Source: Asterella californica
Lineage: Eukaryota > Streptophyta > Marchantiopsida > Marchantiales > Aytoniaceae
Direction: 5' to 3'
Assembly (NCBI GenBank): GCA_036924285.1
Contig: JAYKYS010000002.1
Span: forward strand, 41,555,501-41,619,500
DNA length: 64,000 nt
In this document: piece after piece, positions 11,910 through 22,750 of the stretch
Layout of the letters: every line of letters starts with the position of its first letter
How positions within the stretch are numbered: position 1 is the stretch's first letter
Notes under the pieces: model-generated
What the model saw: the letters and a program-made list of their open reading frames with translations, nothing else
Database searches by the model: none
What the model was told of the DNA's origin: nothing
Program-made: the position numbers and the translations under genes

Positions 11910-13945
11910 TCAAAACGAGTTATCATTTCCAAGAGAAGTAAACTTACTCTTCTCGTAATACTTGTCAAGTGTTGGCCAGTTCAAGTCGTAACTATCGCAG
12001 CAAGGCCTTTGTAAGATGAGACAAGATAAATGGTCCCCTGTCCAATGGTCTGCTGCATTCCTAATGTCCAAACACAAGGTAGAGCAATCGTCCTCCTCTT
12101 GAGCATAACGACCATCAGATCCCACGGTTCTCCGCGCATTCAGTTGACAACAAGTGTAAATCCAGCCCTTCAGCTTGTTAACAATACCATGCTCAGATAG
12201 CTCCGGGTACATCAAACGTCGAGATCGCATCGAGCCTCCTTCCTCTAGATGCCTAAGTTGTGCCACTCGCTAAACTAATACAAGCTTGTTGCCAACTATC
12301 GGAGCTCCTTGAAGACGAAGCCAAGTCACCAAATGCCGCTTGGTCAAGAGCTCCAAGTCAGCAATCACTTCCGCGTCCTCCACACCGTCAGGGGGCCGCT
12401 TTTTGATCTGTAGGTCCATCAAAAACTTCTTGACCACATTCTTACACTTGTGTCATAAATCCTTTTGAGACACAATCCCGTGACGAAGCAATATGACGTC
12501 CATAGAGGATTTGTCGTCATGTACCACCTCATCGGACACGATGTCACGAGCGATCAATCGCTGAATACCGACCTCAAACGCACGATCCTCTATAAGCCAC
12601 GAGTTGTTGCCGACCTCAACACGTGTCATGTCCACCATCCCAATGACACGTCCGTCATGAGCAACAATGAATGCACATGTGTCGTTGTATCCATTTCTCG
12701 TAGAATCATATCACAGATCAGCATACATGACAAAATTATCTAGCATATGACAAAGATAAACAATAAATGTAATAATTCACATCGTCCAAAAAATCATAAA
12801 ATATCTCTCTAAACATACAAACAATAAATAATACAGCTAAGGTGAGCATGAAATCAAACAATTCACCAAGTGAAAAAGAGGATCTAACTCTCAAAGTCAA
12901 TAATAAATAAAAAAACTAGATGTGTTCTTACCTCCAGAAGGTAACTCATTCAAGTCGAGAAAGTGTCTTCTCATCACTTCACTTTGCACTTCATCTTTCA
13001 GTCTTGCCCATTGATCCATCACCTCCACCCATCCAATCTCACGATGTTTCCCACTATGGAAATAAAAGAAATGGGTCCTCGACACTGGAGCCAACCCTCC
13101 CTCTCTGTACACCGAGTCTAATTGGAAAAATCCTAAACCGATACATAGTGCTGCACTATAAAGCCTATGAGTGATGTCAGGGACATGATTGTACATCTCC
13201 ATCTCGGTTGATCTCCAACCGTAGGTGTGACGATCTGGACAGATAAGCTTTAGAGACCAGCTCTGATGGATGGACAAGATTATGGGAGGTAGAAAGAAGT
13301 GCTCGCATCCATAGTGAGGACATTTCACTCTAAAAATGTGGAAGAGCTCTCTCAGCCTAGATGGTGCCACAAAATCGTATACGGGGAGCGGATCAACTTT
13401 AGCTCCTACTACACTTTCATCATCTATCCTCACGATCTCAGTGACTAGCACTGAAGCACTTGCGAGTCAACTACTTGATCAGCTAGTGTCGGCAGGCTCT
13501 TTCCATCCTAAACAACAATAATGAGAATAATTAACACAATATCTTGAAAACAATTCAGACAAACATGCACGCAAAGTGGAAAACAATGTACCTGAGTCAA
13601 GGTCGAATGGACGCCAAGAGCGTGTAAGACTAACAGATCAGCATCGAACTCTCCATCGTCCACCTCTGCAGCATCTACCTCCAGAACACCCTCCTCTGCT
13701 ATTACATCTGGATCTGCGGGTATCACTTCAGCCTCTCTGGTCATCTGATCTATTCTGACATCAGCGGTGGAGAAAAGATACCGAAATATGGTAGCGTGCC
13801 CGGCTGTAGGTCCTAACAGTCTCATCAACTTAACATAACATGGAAGTAAACTCTCTAGGATCCTCACCATACCCGTAGGGACCTCCGGACATCCTCTAGG
13901 TGCATGACCGTCTCCGAGACGTCTAAGATGAACCCGTGGTGGCAT
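11910..13945 (-). pseudogene. Decayed transposase-like gene with zinc cluster, DLWH-type motif and SAP-like segment
   Basis: At least three coding blocks lie on the minus strand. 13945-13590 ends at a GTACAT donor. 13451-12934 ends at a GTAAGA donor and holds a CPHYGC...CPDRHTYG cluster. About 12730-11910 is a single frame interrupted by TGA (12453-12455) and TAG (near 12267). The last block reads IVAHDGRVIGMVD, then DDKSSMDVILLRHG, then DL(stop)HKCKNVVKKFL. The stop occupies the place of the Trp expected in the D-x-W-H-x-x-K motif I know from RNase H-fold transposase-like proteins. A segment with LTKRHLVTWLRLQGAP, resembling a SAP motif, follows, then a tryptophan- and cysteine-rich tail. 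The element type is not named with confidence. It is probably dead because of the two stops. Confidence 0.5.
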
Positions 13946-15065
13946 GATAACAATAAATGTAAAGCTCGGTAGTAATCAGTCCTATCCGTCCGAAGGTCCA
14001 ACTAAGTATTTGTAAGTGAACAATACAAATTCAAAGATGACCAAAATTCTACTTAGCTTAGAAGAAAATATCAAAACTATAACCCTAATAAACACAAGGC
14101 AAAAAGACCCAACAAATAAACCTCGAGCTAAGTTGCAAATAAAGGAGGCGAGAAAGGAGGCGAGACCTAGAAAGGAAGGGAGATCCAAAGTTCTCCTCCT
14201 CCAAGTTGGAGGAGGCCAAGCTCCTGTCAGCGCCAAATTCTGACTGACAGGAGCTTTGGATTGGCCGGCTCCAACTCCTGACGTCCGCATGTCAGGAGTG
14301 GCTGCCGTCGGAAAATATTTTTCAGCGGCCAGAAATTCACACCGGCGGCTGTCTCACTTTGCGGGACGGGGGACAAGCCGTCCCGTCGGCTGTCCCTGAG
14401 TTCAGGTTCAGGTTCTCAGAAATTTATATTTTTCCTTTTCTGTCCTTCTCCTTTTCTGCTTACCTTTCTAACGTGCAGGTATTTTGTAGGAGAAATTTTC
14501 AAAATTCAAAAAATAGGAATATTCTCTTTGATTGGCTGAGATCAATTTCAGCTTTGATCAGACGTTGCTCAGCTGTTAGATATTGGTTGGAGCTCATCAA
14601 GGGCTCATATTGTAAGTCTTGAACTATGCTTTCATTCAAGAGATAGATGAGTCGTTTTAGTTGACAAATGATTACAAACCAGCCTTGTGCAGTTATGGTG
14701 GGCTATCCCGCCTTCACTAAATCCGTTTACTTCGCGACTAAATTGATTAGTGGTGGGATATCTCACCGCTTAAGTATCGCCCCTTGTGGTTTAAGAGAGG
14801 TCGAGATTCCACTTTCCGAGAACTTTTAGTCCATGATTATTTTATGTTATGTTTAAATATTTTGTTTTTTCCTCCATTTAGCTAAAAGCGCACTTTGGAT
14901 GCATATTCAACCATCTAGAACTTTGAAAAATAAGGATAAAATGGTTAACATCAGATTATTTTTTGCTATGTATTTGTATAGCTAATCATCAGTTTTGCCG
15001 AAGTGAGAAAAAATAAAACCAGGAAGAGAAAGTAAAATCTTTTTGTCATTTTGTTATACGATATG
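13946..15065. other. Non-coding DNA with inverted CTCCTGTCAG motifs
   Basis: Between 14210 and 14300 GGAGGAGG, CTCCTGTCAG, CTGACAGGAG and GTCAGGAGT recur in both orientations (hairpin-forming). This could mark the outer end of the transposon whose coding part lies at 11.9-13.9 kb. The rest shows no gene. Confidence 0.4.
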
Positions 15066-15340
15066 TCATGTCAGTTTAGCACCTCGGTTAGGTTGACCGG
15101 TGCGGAGTGGCTAATCTCGATAGAGCCATTAGTGTCATTAGGGTGAGTTCTTGGGATAGCTCACTAGGGATATACTTCGCATGTAGTGCTTGGAGGCCTT
15201 AGTTCTTCGAGTTGACCCTTCAAGCTCCTGGCTATGATGGGTAGTCTTGGTGAGTGCAATCTGGATTCTCTGCGAGCATAGAGTGGATTTGGCTCGACTT
15301 TAGTGATTGTTTAGTGCCGGGGTAGGCATGGTGGAGTGAG
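15066..15340 (+). repeat. 275-bp dispersed repeat, copy 1
   Basis: It begins GTCATGTCAGTTTAGCACCTC and carries TTAGTTCTTCGAGTTGA and GTGGATTTGGCTCGACTTTAG, all repeated at 17.32-17.60 kb in the same orientation. The two copies may be LTRs of a short element of about 2.5 kb, or one duplicated module. Confidence 0.7.
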
Positions 15341-17227
15341 AAAAGACCGTTTATCACTCGAAGAGCTCGAATTGTGAGGTCTGATTGAGAGGTTTCAGAT
15401 CGCAGATTTCTGCCGGTGGTATCTCTGGATTTTGCAGATTGTTGGTATCTTCGAATTGCGGGTGCCCGTATGCGCAGAGTGGTTCTTTAAGTCGTGTGGT
15501 TGATTGCTGTGTGGATTAGTACTATTTGGACCTGTTCTTGGTCGGATTTGGTGGTGAGGTAGTGCGGAAGTGCTGCTGGAATTTTCTATGATGGATTTTG
15601 AGGTCAATTTGAGATCGGCAAAAGTGAGTCGACGGACATCGGATAGACGTGGGTCAGCAATTCCTGGTGTTGAGGAGTGCAGTAGGTGCATGTTGAGAAG
15701 ACGATTTCAACGCACCAAAAATTGTTTGATTTGGTGAAAGATCGAAGGAGTTACAAGAAGAAGAAGGTCGTGGGTGGTCCAAAATCAAACATAATCTCGC
15801 ATGCGAGTGTCAATTTGATAGATTTCGACCTCGAAATTGCTGTTTTGGGTATGTTCTTTTCATGCGCGTCTTTCTTGTGTCGTTCATGCAAGTTTCTACT
15901 CTATTCCAAGCGAAGCGGAGCGAAGAGTGAGCGGGAGTGTCGAGGCTTCGAGGAGCAGAGGTGCGTGAGTGCGGAGGCGTGAGAAATAGAGTACAAGAGT
16001 GCAGAGGCAGAGCGGAGTCCGAGCCCGCCGCAAGTCAGCTTGCTGGTGTGCGTGAGAGAGGTATGCAAGTTTCAGTTGTGTGAGAAGTGTAAAACCAACC
16101 GGTCATTCATTCCAACACTATTCCTAAACTTGCACACTTAACTTTGCAGTTCTTAGCTTTGGCTTTATCACTAGACCAATAGCTCTTGGTGTCTTCTAGG
16201 GATGCATGCAAGTACTTATGGACTTGTTTAAGGTAGTAGGAGACCTTCTCGCACGTTCCTAGAGGAGTGCTAAGACGACCACATAGTACTAAGGAGAAGC
16301 TGTTGTTGTGGCAGTGTTTGCTTATACCGTAGAGATGCATATGGAGACAGTTGGTGACAGTTGTCTTGGGTGAACTAGTAGAGCTATCACGGAGATACTT
16401 TTGGAACTACTAGAGGTGTGGATATCTAGTTAGTGACCTTAGGTACAAGTTATGACTGTTGGTGGTCATATATTGTGCATGTAGTCACGAAGAGGAGTCG
16501 TCAGTCCGGGTGGGGCTGGGTTTCTTGTTATGTGAATGTTTGAGTGTGGAGGGTTATCATTTGGACTTCTTGTGGTTGGAACCTCAACATATTCTGCTTC
16601 CTGTTTGTGCGTCGCATTTTCTTGTGTTGGCGCTTGATTTCTGGAGTAAGTTCACTCCAATATGCTGTTGGTAGTGAGGCTGGAGTTGTAGACCAATCAA
16701 ACTATCTTTGTTTCTCTCATGGTGAGATTGGATTGACTATCAACAGATCGTGAGAGGCTGCTTGTGGTGATGACATGTACAAGTTGTCCTTATCTTGACC
16801 GTCCTAGTAGGGGATAGGTGAGCTCAGTAGGAGCGGGGTTAGACAAGTTGTGGTTACGATGGTGACGGAGATTTGATCCAATCTTAGCGGTTGTACGCGC
16901 GGGCTTGAGGTGTATGTTGTGTGGGTCTGCTGGTGGAGCAGCCCGAATGTTGATGTGTGATGATTGTTCGAGCGGTTGACACATGTCGTGTTTTACTCCA
17001 TCTCTCAAGGTCGTTCTTGTTGGACGATGAGTTTGTCCTCGATGTATATAGCAGGAATAGTCGATTAGCTCTTTGCGTGGTATGAATTGTAGACAAGCGA
17101 CTAACGATGAGATGATGTAGCATCCGGTCTCTTGATCTTTGCACCCATGAAGATGTATATCACATAGTTGAAATATGAGACTATCGGGAGTTAGAGGGAC
17201 CTAACCGTCAGTTAGAGGACGATTGTG
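15341..17227. other. Non-coding DNA between the two 275-bp repeats
   Basis: Short open frames without recognisable domains. There is a purine-rich GAGCGG/GAGTGC stretch near 15.90-16.02 kb. If the flanking repeats are LTRs, this is a non-coding internal region (TRIM/LARD-like), which is an inference. Confidence 0.4.
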
Positions 17228-17720
17228 ATACACTTGTGTATGTGTATGACATTGTCTATGTGTGGTGTATCTCTGACAGTGATGTATGTTGCGTAGCGAT
17301 GTATATGCGTACGACAACTGTCACGTCAGTTTAGCACCTCAGCTAGGTTGACCGAGTGTGGAGTGATTAGAGCTGTTAGGGCCGTTAGAGCCGTTAGGGC
17401 GGGTTCTTGGGCTAGTCCTACTAGGGGTATACTTCACATGTAAGGCTTGGAGACTTTAGTTCTTCGAGTTGAGCCTTCCAGCTCTTGGCTATGGTGGATA
17501 GTCTTGGTGAACGTAATCTGGATTCTTTGATGCACATAGTGGATTTGGCTCGACTTTAGTGTTTGTTTAGTGTCGGTTGGCATGGTGGGTGAGTACATAT
17601 CGTTTATTATTGTGATACACTTGTGTATGTGTATGATATTATCCATGTGTTATGTGTATATGTGGTGTATCTCTGACAGCGATGTATGTTGTGTAACGAT
17701 GTGTATGCGCACGACAACAA
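17228..17720 (+). repeat. 275-bp repeat, copy 2, embedded in a tandem module
   Basis: TGATACACTTGTGTATGTGTATGA and GGTGTATCTCTGACAG blocks at 17228-17330 recur at 17612-17720, giving a period of about 384 bp. The second copy of the 15.07-kb repeat (17320-17600) lies between them. Confidence 0.7.
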
Positions 17721-17734
17721 AGAGGATAGCAAAT

Positions 17735-18640
17735 GAATGATGTGGATTTAGTGCTTAGGTGGAATTTGCATGTGTGACTCATGAAATGACACATGTGTGA
17801 TATTTGGCAGGTTTGATGTGATGACATGTGTACAGGACCACGACAGTCCAGCGAATATAAAAAGAGAGCTCGAGAGAGTCATTTTTCTAGGAGGGTGGTG
17901 AGAATTGGTAGAGTGTCGAAAGATTCTACGACTTTTGCTAAGATTTTCATAGAACATAAGTTTATTTTTGGGTTTTAGGACCTTTGGGTGCAAAACTGCG
18001 TGAAACCTCGCGTATTTTTCTCAAGAGAAGGATATCTGGTCATTACATAGGCCAAGACAGTTTTTGGTGGTAGCATTGGAAAGCTTACGACAAGAGTTTT
18101 TGAATGAGATCATGATTCTGAGTTATAGAGATGAGTAACAAAGATTTGAAGCCAAAATTGTGAGAAGGCTCGTGCATATTTGGTGGAAAGGAGATTCGGG
18201 AGATCTAAGTGATAAAACTGTATGAGAGCTCGTACAGCTTTACTCTTAGGAGGTAGTCAATAGACTTTGACCGACGGTCTCTCACGCTACACGGTATCAT
18301 TGGGAAAATTTTTCCAAAGGCTTTCTATAGAAACCAAAATGGGTTGATTTCTATAAGTACTGAAAGAGTTATAGCGTTTTGAAATTTGTAGAGTGTTTTA
18401 GGTCAAGTTGGAAAAATTGTGTGAAGGATCTTGCAGATTTTCATAGAGGAGGATCTTTTGTCGTATACTTTGGACGGCAATAACTCTTGGCAAAGAGATC
18501 TGTTGGATTCATACAGGACATCATTGGAATTGGATTTTTGAGTAGTTTCTGATGGTGTTGTGAGATTTGAGTTTTGAGGACTGAGTGAAGAATTTTTGAG
18601 GAAAAATGTCAAAACTCTGTCAAAACTCCTATGTCGTTAC
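17735..18640 (+). repeat. LTR-like block with TATA box (copy 3)
   Basis: The first 270 bp align with 11209-11490: GATGTGGATTTA, GAATATAAAAAG (TATA-like, near 17856), GAGAGTCATTT and GGGTTTTAGGACCTTTGGGTG. Downstream, the module around GTGCAAAACTG...CTCG repeats several times to about 18.45 kb. Same orientation as copy 2. Confidence 0.55.
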
Positions 18641-19250
18641 AGACATATGAAAAACCGTTGCCAAGAGTTTTGAGCGTCGAGAGAACTACATGTCTGAGAC
18701 ATTCAACTCAGTAATATGCAAGTTTGCCACTAAGAGGATTCACTTCCAGAAAAACTCATGAGGCGCGACTTGTTGCATGCGTCATGGATTAGAATGAGAA
18801 CATTGTTCAAGAGTCCATCAAGATTTTTGAACGTCGACCGCAACACACATCGGTACGACATAGGACATCCACAACTCGCGTATTACCACCTCGGACTACC
18901 GTGTGGAAGACCGCACTAAGATAGAGTTTGTTCGGTGTCCGTTCAACAACTTGACAAGTAAGTTATTTTTAGTCTTTAGTGAAAGTGTAATCCTCCTCTG
19001 ATATATCGTCACAAAATATTTCTAACCATGAGATTATGTTTGGAACGTGCCGGCAGATATGAAACGAAGAAAGGTCATTGGTCATACGTGATAATCTTAG
19101 TTTCTTGTAACTGTAAACCCATCCATGGAGGTTTTTAATAAATACTTTTTATTTTTTGAGCGGACAGGCATGTCAGGAACAGCGAAAGCTCATATGTCTT
19201 TGACGAAAATATCCATTTTTAGTAAAACAAAGTTCATTCTGGAATTTTTA
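18641..19250. other. Non-coding spacer
   Basis: No gene, RNA or repeat recognised. Confidence 0.35.
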
Positions 19251-19254
19251 AAAC

Positions 19255-19580
19255 CTAACCTGCAATATTTTCAATCCACTTTATAAAGTTTAGGGTTTGA
19301 AGTGACCTGTTTCAAAACAAGTTTTGGAAACCTGTTTAGAAAGTTTAGAAAGTTTAGGGTTTAGATCAGTTTAGGATTTTAGAAACCTGTTTCGGCCCTT
19401 TATAAAACCTTATTCAAAATAGGTTTCTTTCGTCTGATTCAAAACAGGTTTATAAAACCGGTTTTGACAGGTCTAAATCTGTTTGGAAACAAGCGAAACA
19501 TGTATTACAAACCTGTTTCGACAGGTCTAAACCTATTTCAAAACTGGTTTCCTAAACCTGTCTATGAGAGTGTGAAAACG
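19255..19580. repeat. Cluster of AAACCTGTTT / AAACAGGTTT motifs
   Basis: About ten variants of AAACCTGTTT occur in both orientations, mixed with AGTTTAGGGTTT. The dyads allow many alternative hairpins. It resembles neither a simple tandem repeat nor a coding region. Confidence 0.7.
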
Positions 19581-20452
19581 CCGATGGTGGACCTTCCTCG
19601 TTTCATGATCGGTGCCGTCTTCTTCTCAATTATCGGAGTCAGAACAAGGTGGAGACATTTCTATGTTTAGGATAGGTACAAACAATTGAAATGAGTTCAG
19701 ATGAGTACTTCTGGGAGGAGTTGAACCCCCTAAACTGGAACCGGTTCCAGCAGAAGTTCATTCCTCCCTCACCATTGACACCTACTGTCAATGAGTCCGA
19801 GGGAGGAGGAGGTCCAAAAAACACAAAACACATAGAGAACTATTGCCGAAAAGAACTGAGAGAAATACTGCGAATCATGATACAAAACCTATGTGTGATT
19901 CTCCAAGCGACTCCCAAGTGGTCTGAACCACGGACTGGAGATAATCTGGAAAGGCAGTACGCTCGCATAACCAACTGTTCTGACGAGTTGCTTATAAACA
20001 GAAAAGCGTTTTCGCTTCATTTCAGTCTCTGCAAACGAATATGCTGCACAAAGTATTAACTCCTTCACATCGAAGTCTTGCTCTACAGCAAACTTATCGC
20101 AAGCTGTGCAAAACTCAAGAAACTTCACTCGTAACTTATCCACAGAGACAAATTTCCACCTTCTGATCCTCTCGCCGTCCTCTGTACTAGGCCACGAGAA
20201 CTTCCACACGTCCTCAAGAAGAACTTTGAGACGTGGAGGATTTCAAGTGTCTTGCAAGGAGACTCTCTGTGATCTTGGACCTGATCGACTGCGGCTGGCC
20301 ATGGTAGAAATGACATAAACAAGAAGCGGTACAGCCAGATACAAACAAGAAAAAGACAAATGCTAAGCACACGAAAAGCGAACAGCCAAGAACGTGAGCT
20401 CTCAGCGATGTCAAGAGAGAGCCAAGAGCCAAGATAGCTAAGATCGAGCCAA
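19581..20452. other. Unassigned stretch with overlapping open frames on both strands
   Basis: A plus-strand frame (19691-20059) and a minus-strand frame (19889-20209) overlap. Neither matches a family I know. The minus frame has a helix-like charged segment (KLRVKFLEFC, FAETEMKRKRF) and could be an exon or a retroelement relic, but no splice partners were found. Confidence 0.3.
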
Positions 20453-20481
20453 GATCGCTAGCGATTCTTTCGCTAGCGATC
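20453..20481. other. Perfect 12-bp hairpin
   Basis: GATCGCTAGCGA, a five-base TTCTT loop, then TCGCTAGCGATC. Each arm is itself nearly palindromic. No associated gene. Confidence 0.8.
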
Positions 20482-22353
20482 ATAGCTTTCTTTCGAAAGC
20501 TCGTGCCTGCAGTGAAAAACCTGGGTCCAGTAACCGCCAGATGAAAACCGTAGCGAAAAATAGCCTCCGCAGAAACAACCCGAAGTCACAGCCTGCAGCG
20601 AATAGCCTTGGATCGGATAACCGCACAAAGTCACAAAATGACAAAGAAAAAGACCGCATCGAGCGAGATATCGATGATAAGCAAAACTAGAGGTTGATTA
20701 CGAGTGCCCGTAAGCAGAAACGTCAAGACAAGCGTCAACAAAAGCGGATCCTAGTCGGCCCCAGTCGTGTTAACTAATCCTCCCCTATTACACAATCAGT
20801 GTTGCGGCGGCAGAACTCACACATTCACGAAGTGCTCCTGCTCGACTGCCTCTTGACTTGAAAACCCTAAGAGACCGGAAAGAGTTACCCGCTCCTGAAA
20901 CTCAGTCTGGCCATGATCTCGCTAGCTACTGTGGGCAAAGCTGAATGACGTGACATGGGGGGTTTTTATACCCCACCTGTGGTTTAAATTGAAACGACCG
21001 GAAACACGTTTACGAGCAAAAGAGATAATGGAAACGAAATGAAATCTATTTATTTATCGACGACGTGGCAGTTTTTGAATCTTTGAACTTTAAATTCTCC
21101 ATTCAAAGCAAGTTCACACGGTATGTATTAGCCCTAGCCGCCTTTCTAACCGGTACTCTTTCACGCCTGTAAGAAAATGCTTTTTGCACCCTAAAGAAAA
21201 TATCTGTTACGTTCTTTGAACTTTTTGGTGCCGCTTGATCTCTACTAGAGTCCAAATTCTCTATTCTCATACTAGCTATCAACTTACAGTGTCTTCCATG
21301 TGCATGTGCATTTCTTGCACTATCTATGAATCTAAATATGATCATGACTTGATTGAATTCCTTGACTTACAAATTGAGTTTTAAGTTCGCTTTCCGTAGA
21401 GATTTATTGATTATAAACATTTTAACAATATTCTTAAAAGTATTTTAACAAAAGTCGATTTAGAGTCATTAGTTCTTGATCGTTGCTCAACCACTACCCC
21501 GTTCCTACTCGAGCTAAGTGTTCGATCGTTGATTCATCGTTGGTACTCGGACGATTTCCATTTTGAAGAAATGTTATCCAGTTTTGCTACCCCGATACGT
21601 GAGGAGGGTAAGGACTCCCATAAACTTGTCAACAAGCGTCTGCGAGGTGATTATAACATGCAAGAAAATCGAGTGTTTGCTTAGCTGAACCGGTTAGGCC
21701 TGAGCGCTGGGGCCCGTCAATCGGGAACTGTGATACAGTACCTTTTATGCCAGTGCTACCAGCTGGAAGGTTCACCATCGGGAACTTTATGTTTACTTCC
21801 CTTCGTGTCGTTAGTTGCTTGGCCCTTCGGGTCCTTCTTTCCCTTGTAAGGGATCTTTCTATCCGTCTGCTATCATTGTGTCGCGTGTTTCCCTTCTCTG
21901 CAATCTAGCATGCTGACTCCCGACATACAGTACGCTGAGATTCGCTTGTCTGGAATCTTGATTCCCGCTTGTCTGCACTTTCTGCACGTGATTTTGGACG
22001 GATTCCTGTTTTCCGGACACGATGATCCTCTACTCTACCCGCTGAGATAATGTCGACAGTCGACGGGACCGTCCTGTCACTCCTGAGTCTTGTGAAGGTA
22101 TACATAATAACGCATTCATACTTGTTTCCTTGTTAACGAGAAGTCTTCCGACACGTGGCAGTTTCTGCACGGAATAGAGTATACCCTACAAGCTTCCGGT
22201 TGATCCTTCATCCCAAGTAACTCCGGTTGACCTCGAGCGCTGATGTGGGAAGGCGGTAGGATTACTCTTGAATCTACTAGCTCTTCTTGTACTTGATGTA
22301 CCAGACATCTAGAAGGAACTAAACCCACTGTAAATTTACTTCATTTCACCTCT
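20482..22353. other. Non-coding DNA
   Basis: No gene or RNA is supported. A GGGGGGTTTTTATACCCC palindromic patch lies near 20957. Confidence 0.35.
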
Positions 22354-22750
22354 AATACGTTTGTTATACTTCATTTCACCTCTCTTTTACTTTGTAATAC
22401 TTGACCACACCCTTGACTGACTATAACAAGTTAAGTATGCCAAAATATCACTCACTATGATGCAAAAAGTGCGAGTTAGTCGTCAAGTAGTATCTACTGA
22501 TTCTACACGAAAACTTCAATTCAATTCTTAAAATTCTTCACAACATATTATCAATTCAGATTATTTGTATTTGTTTTAGTGTAATATCTTTACATAATGA
22601 TAAACTTGCTAAACTTGTTGTTCTCAATCAGGGGTGTAATAAAATAACGCAAAGTTAAAAGAGATGGAGTCAAGTTCAACCTGTTGTTTCCAGTCAGAGG
22701 TGTGATCAAATAAAGTAAAGTTAAGAGAAATGAAATCAAGTCCAACAAAA
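22354..22750. repeat. Foldback (inverted) repeat with GGGGTGTGATCAA motif
   Basis: The segment 22367-22430 is largely the reverse complement of 22681-22745. A further related unit lies at about 22605-22675, so the right arm is duplicated in tandem. Arms share TTGAYCACACC-type sequence and ACTTCATTTC/GAAATGAAATC. It is probably a small non-autonomous transposon. Confidence 0.65.

Noticed and set aside
19691..20209. Overlapping open frames on both strands (122 and 106 codons)
   Set aside because: Neither matches a known family and no splice partners were found. Listed only as unassigned.
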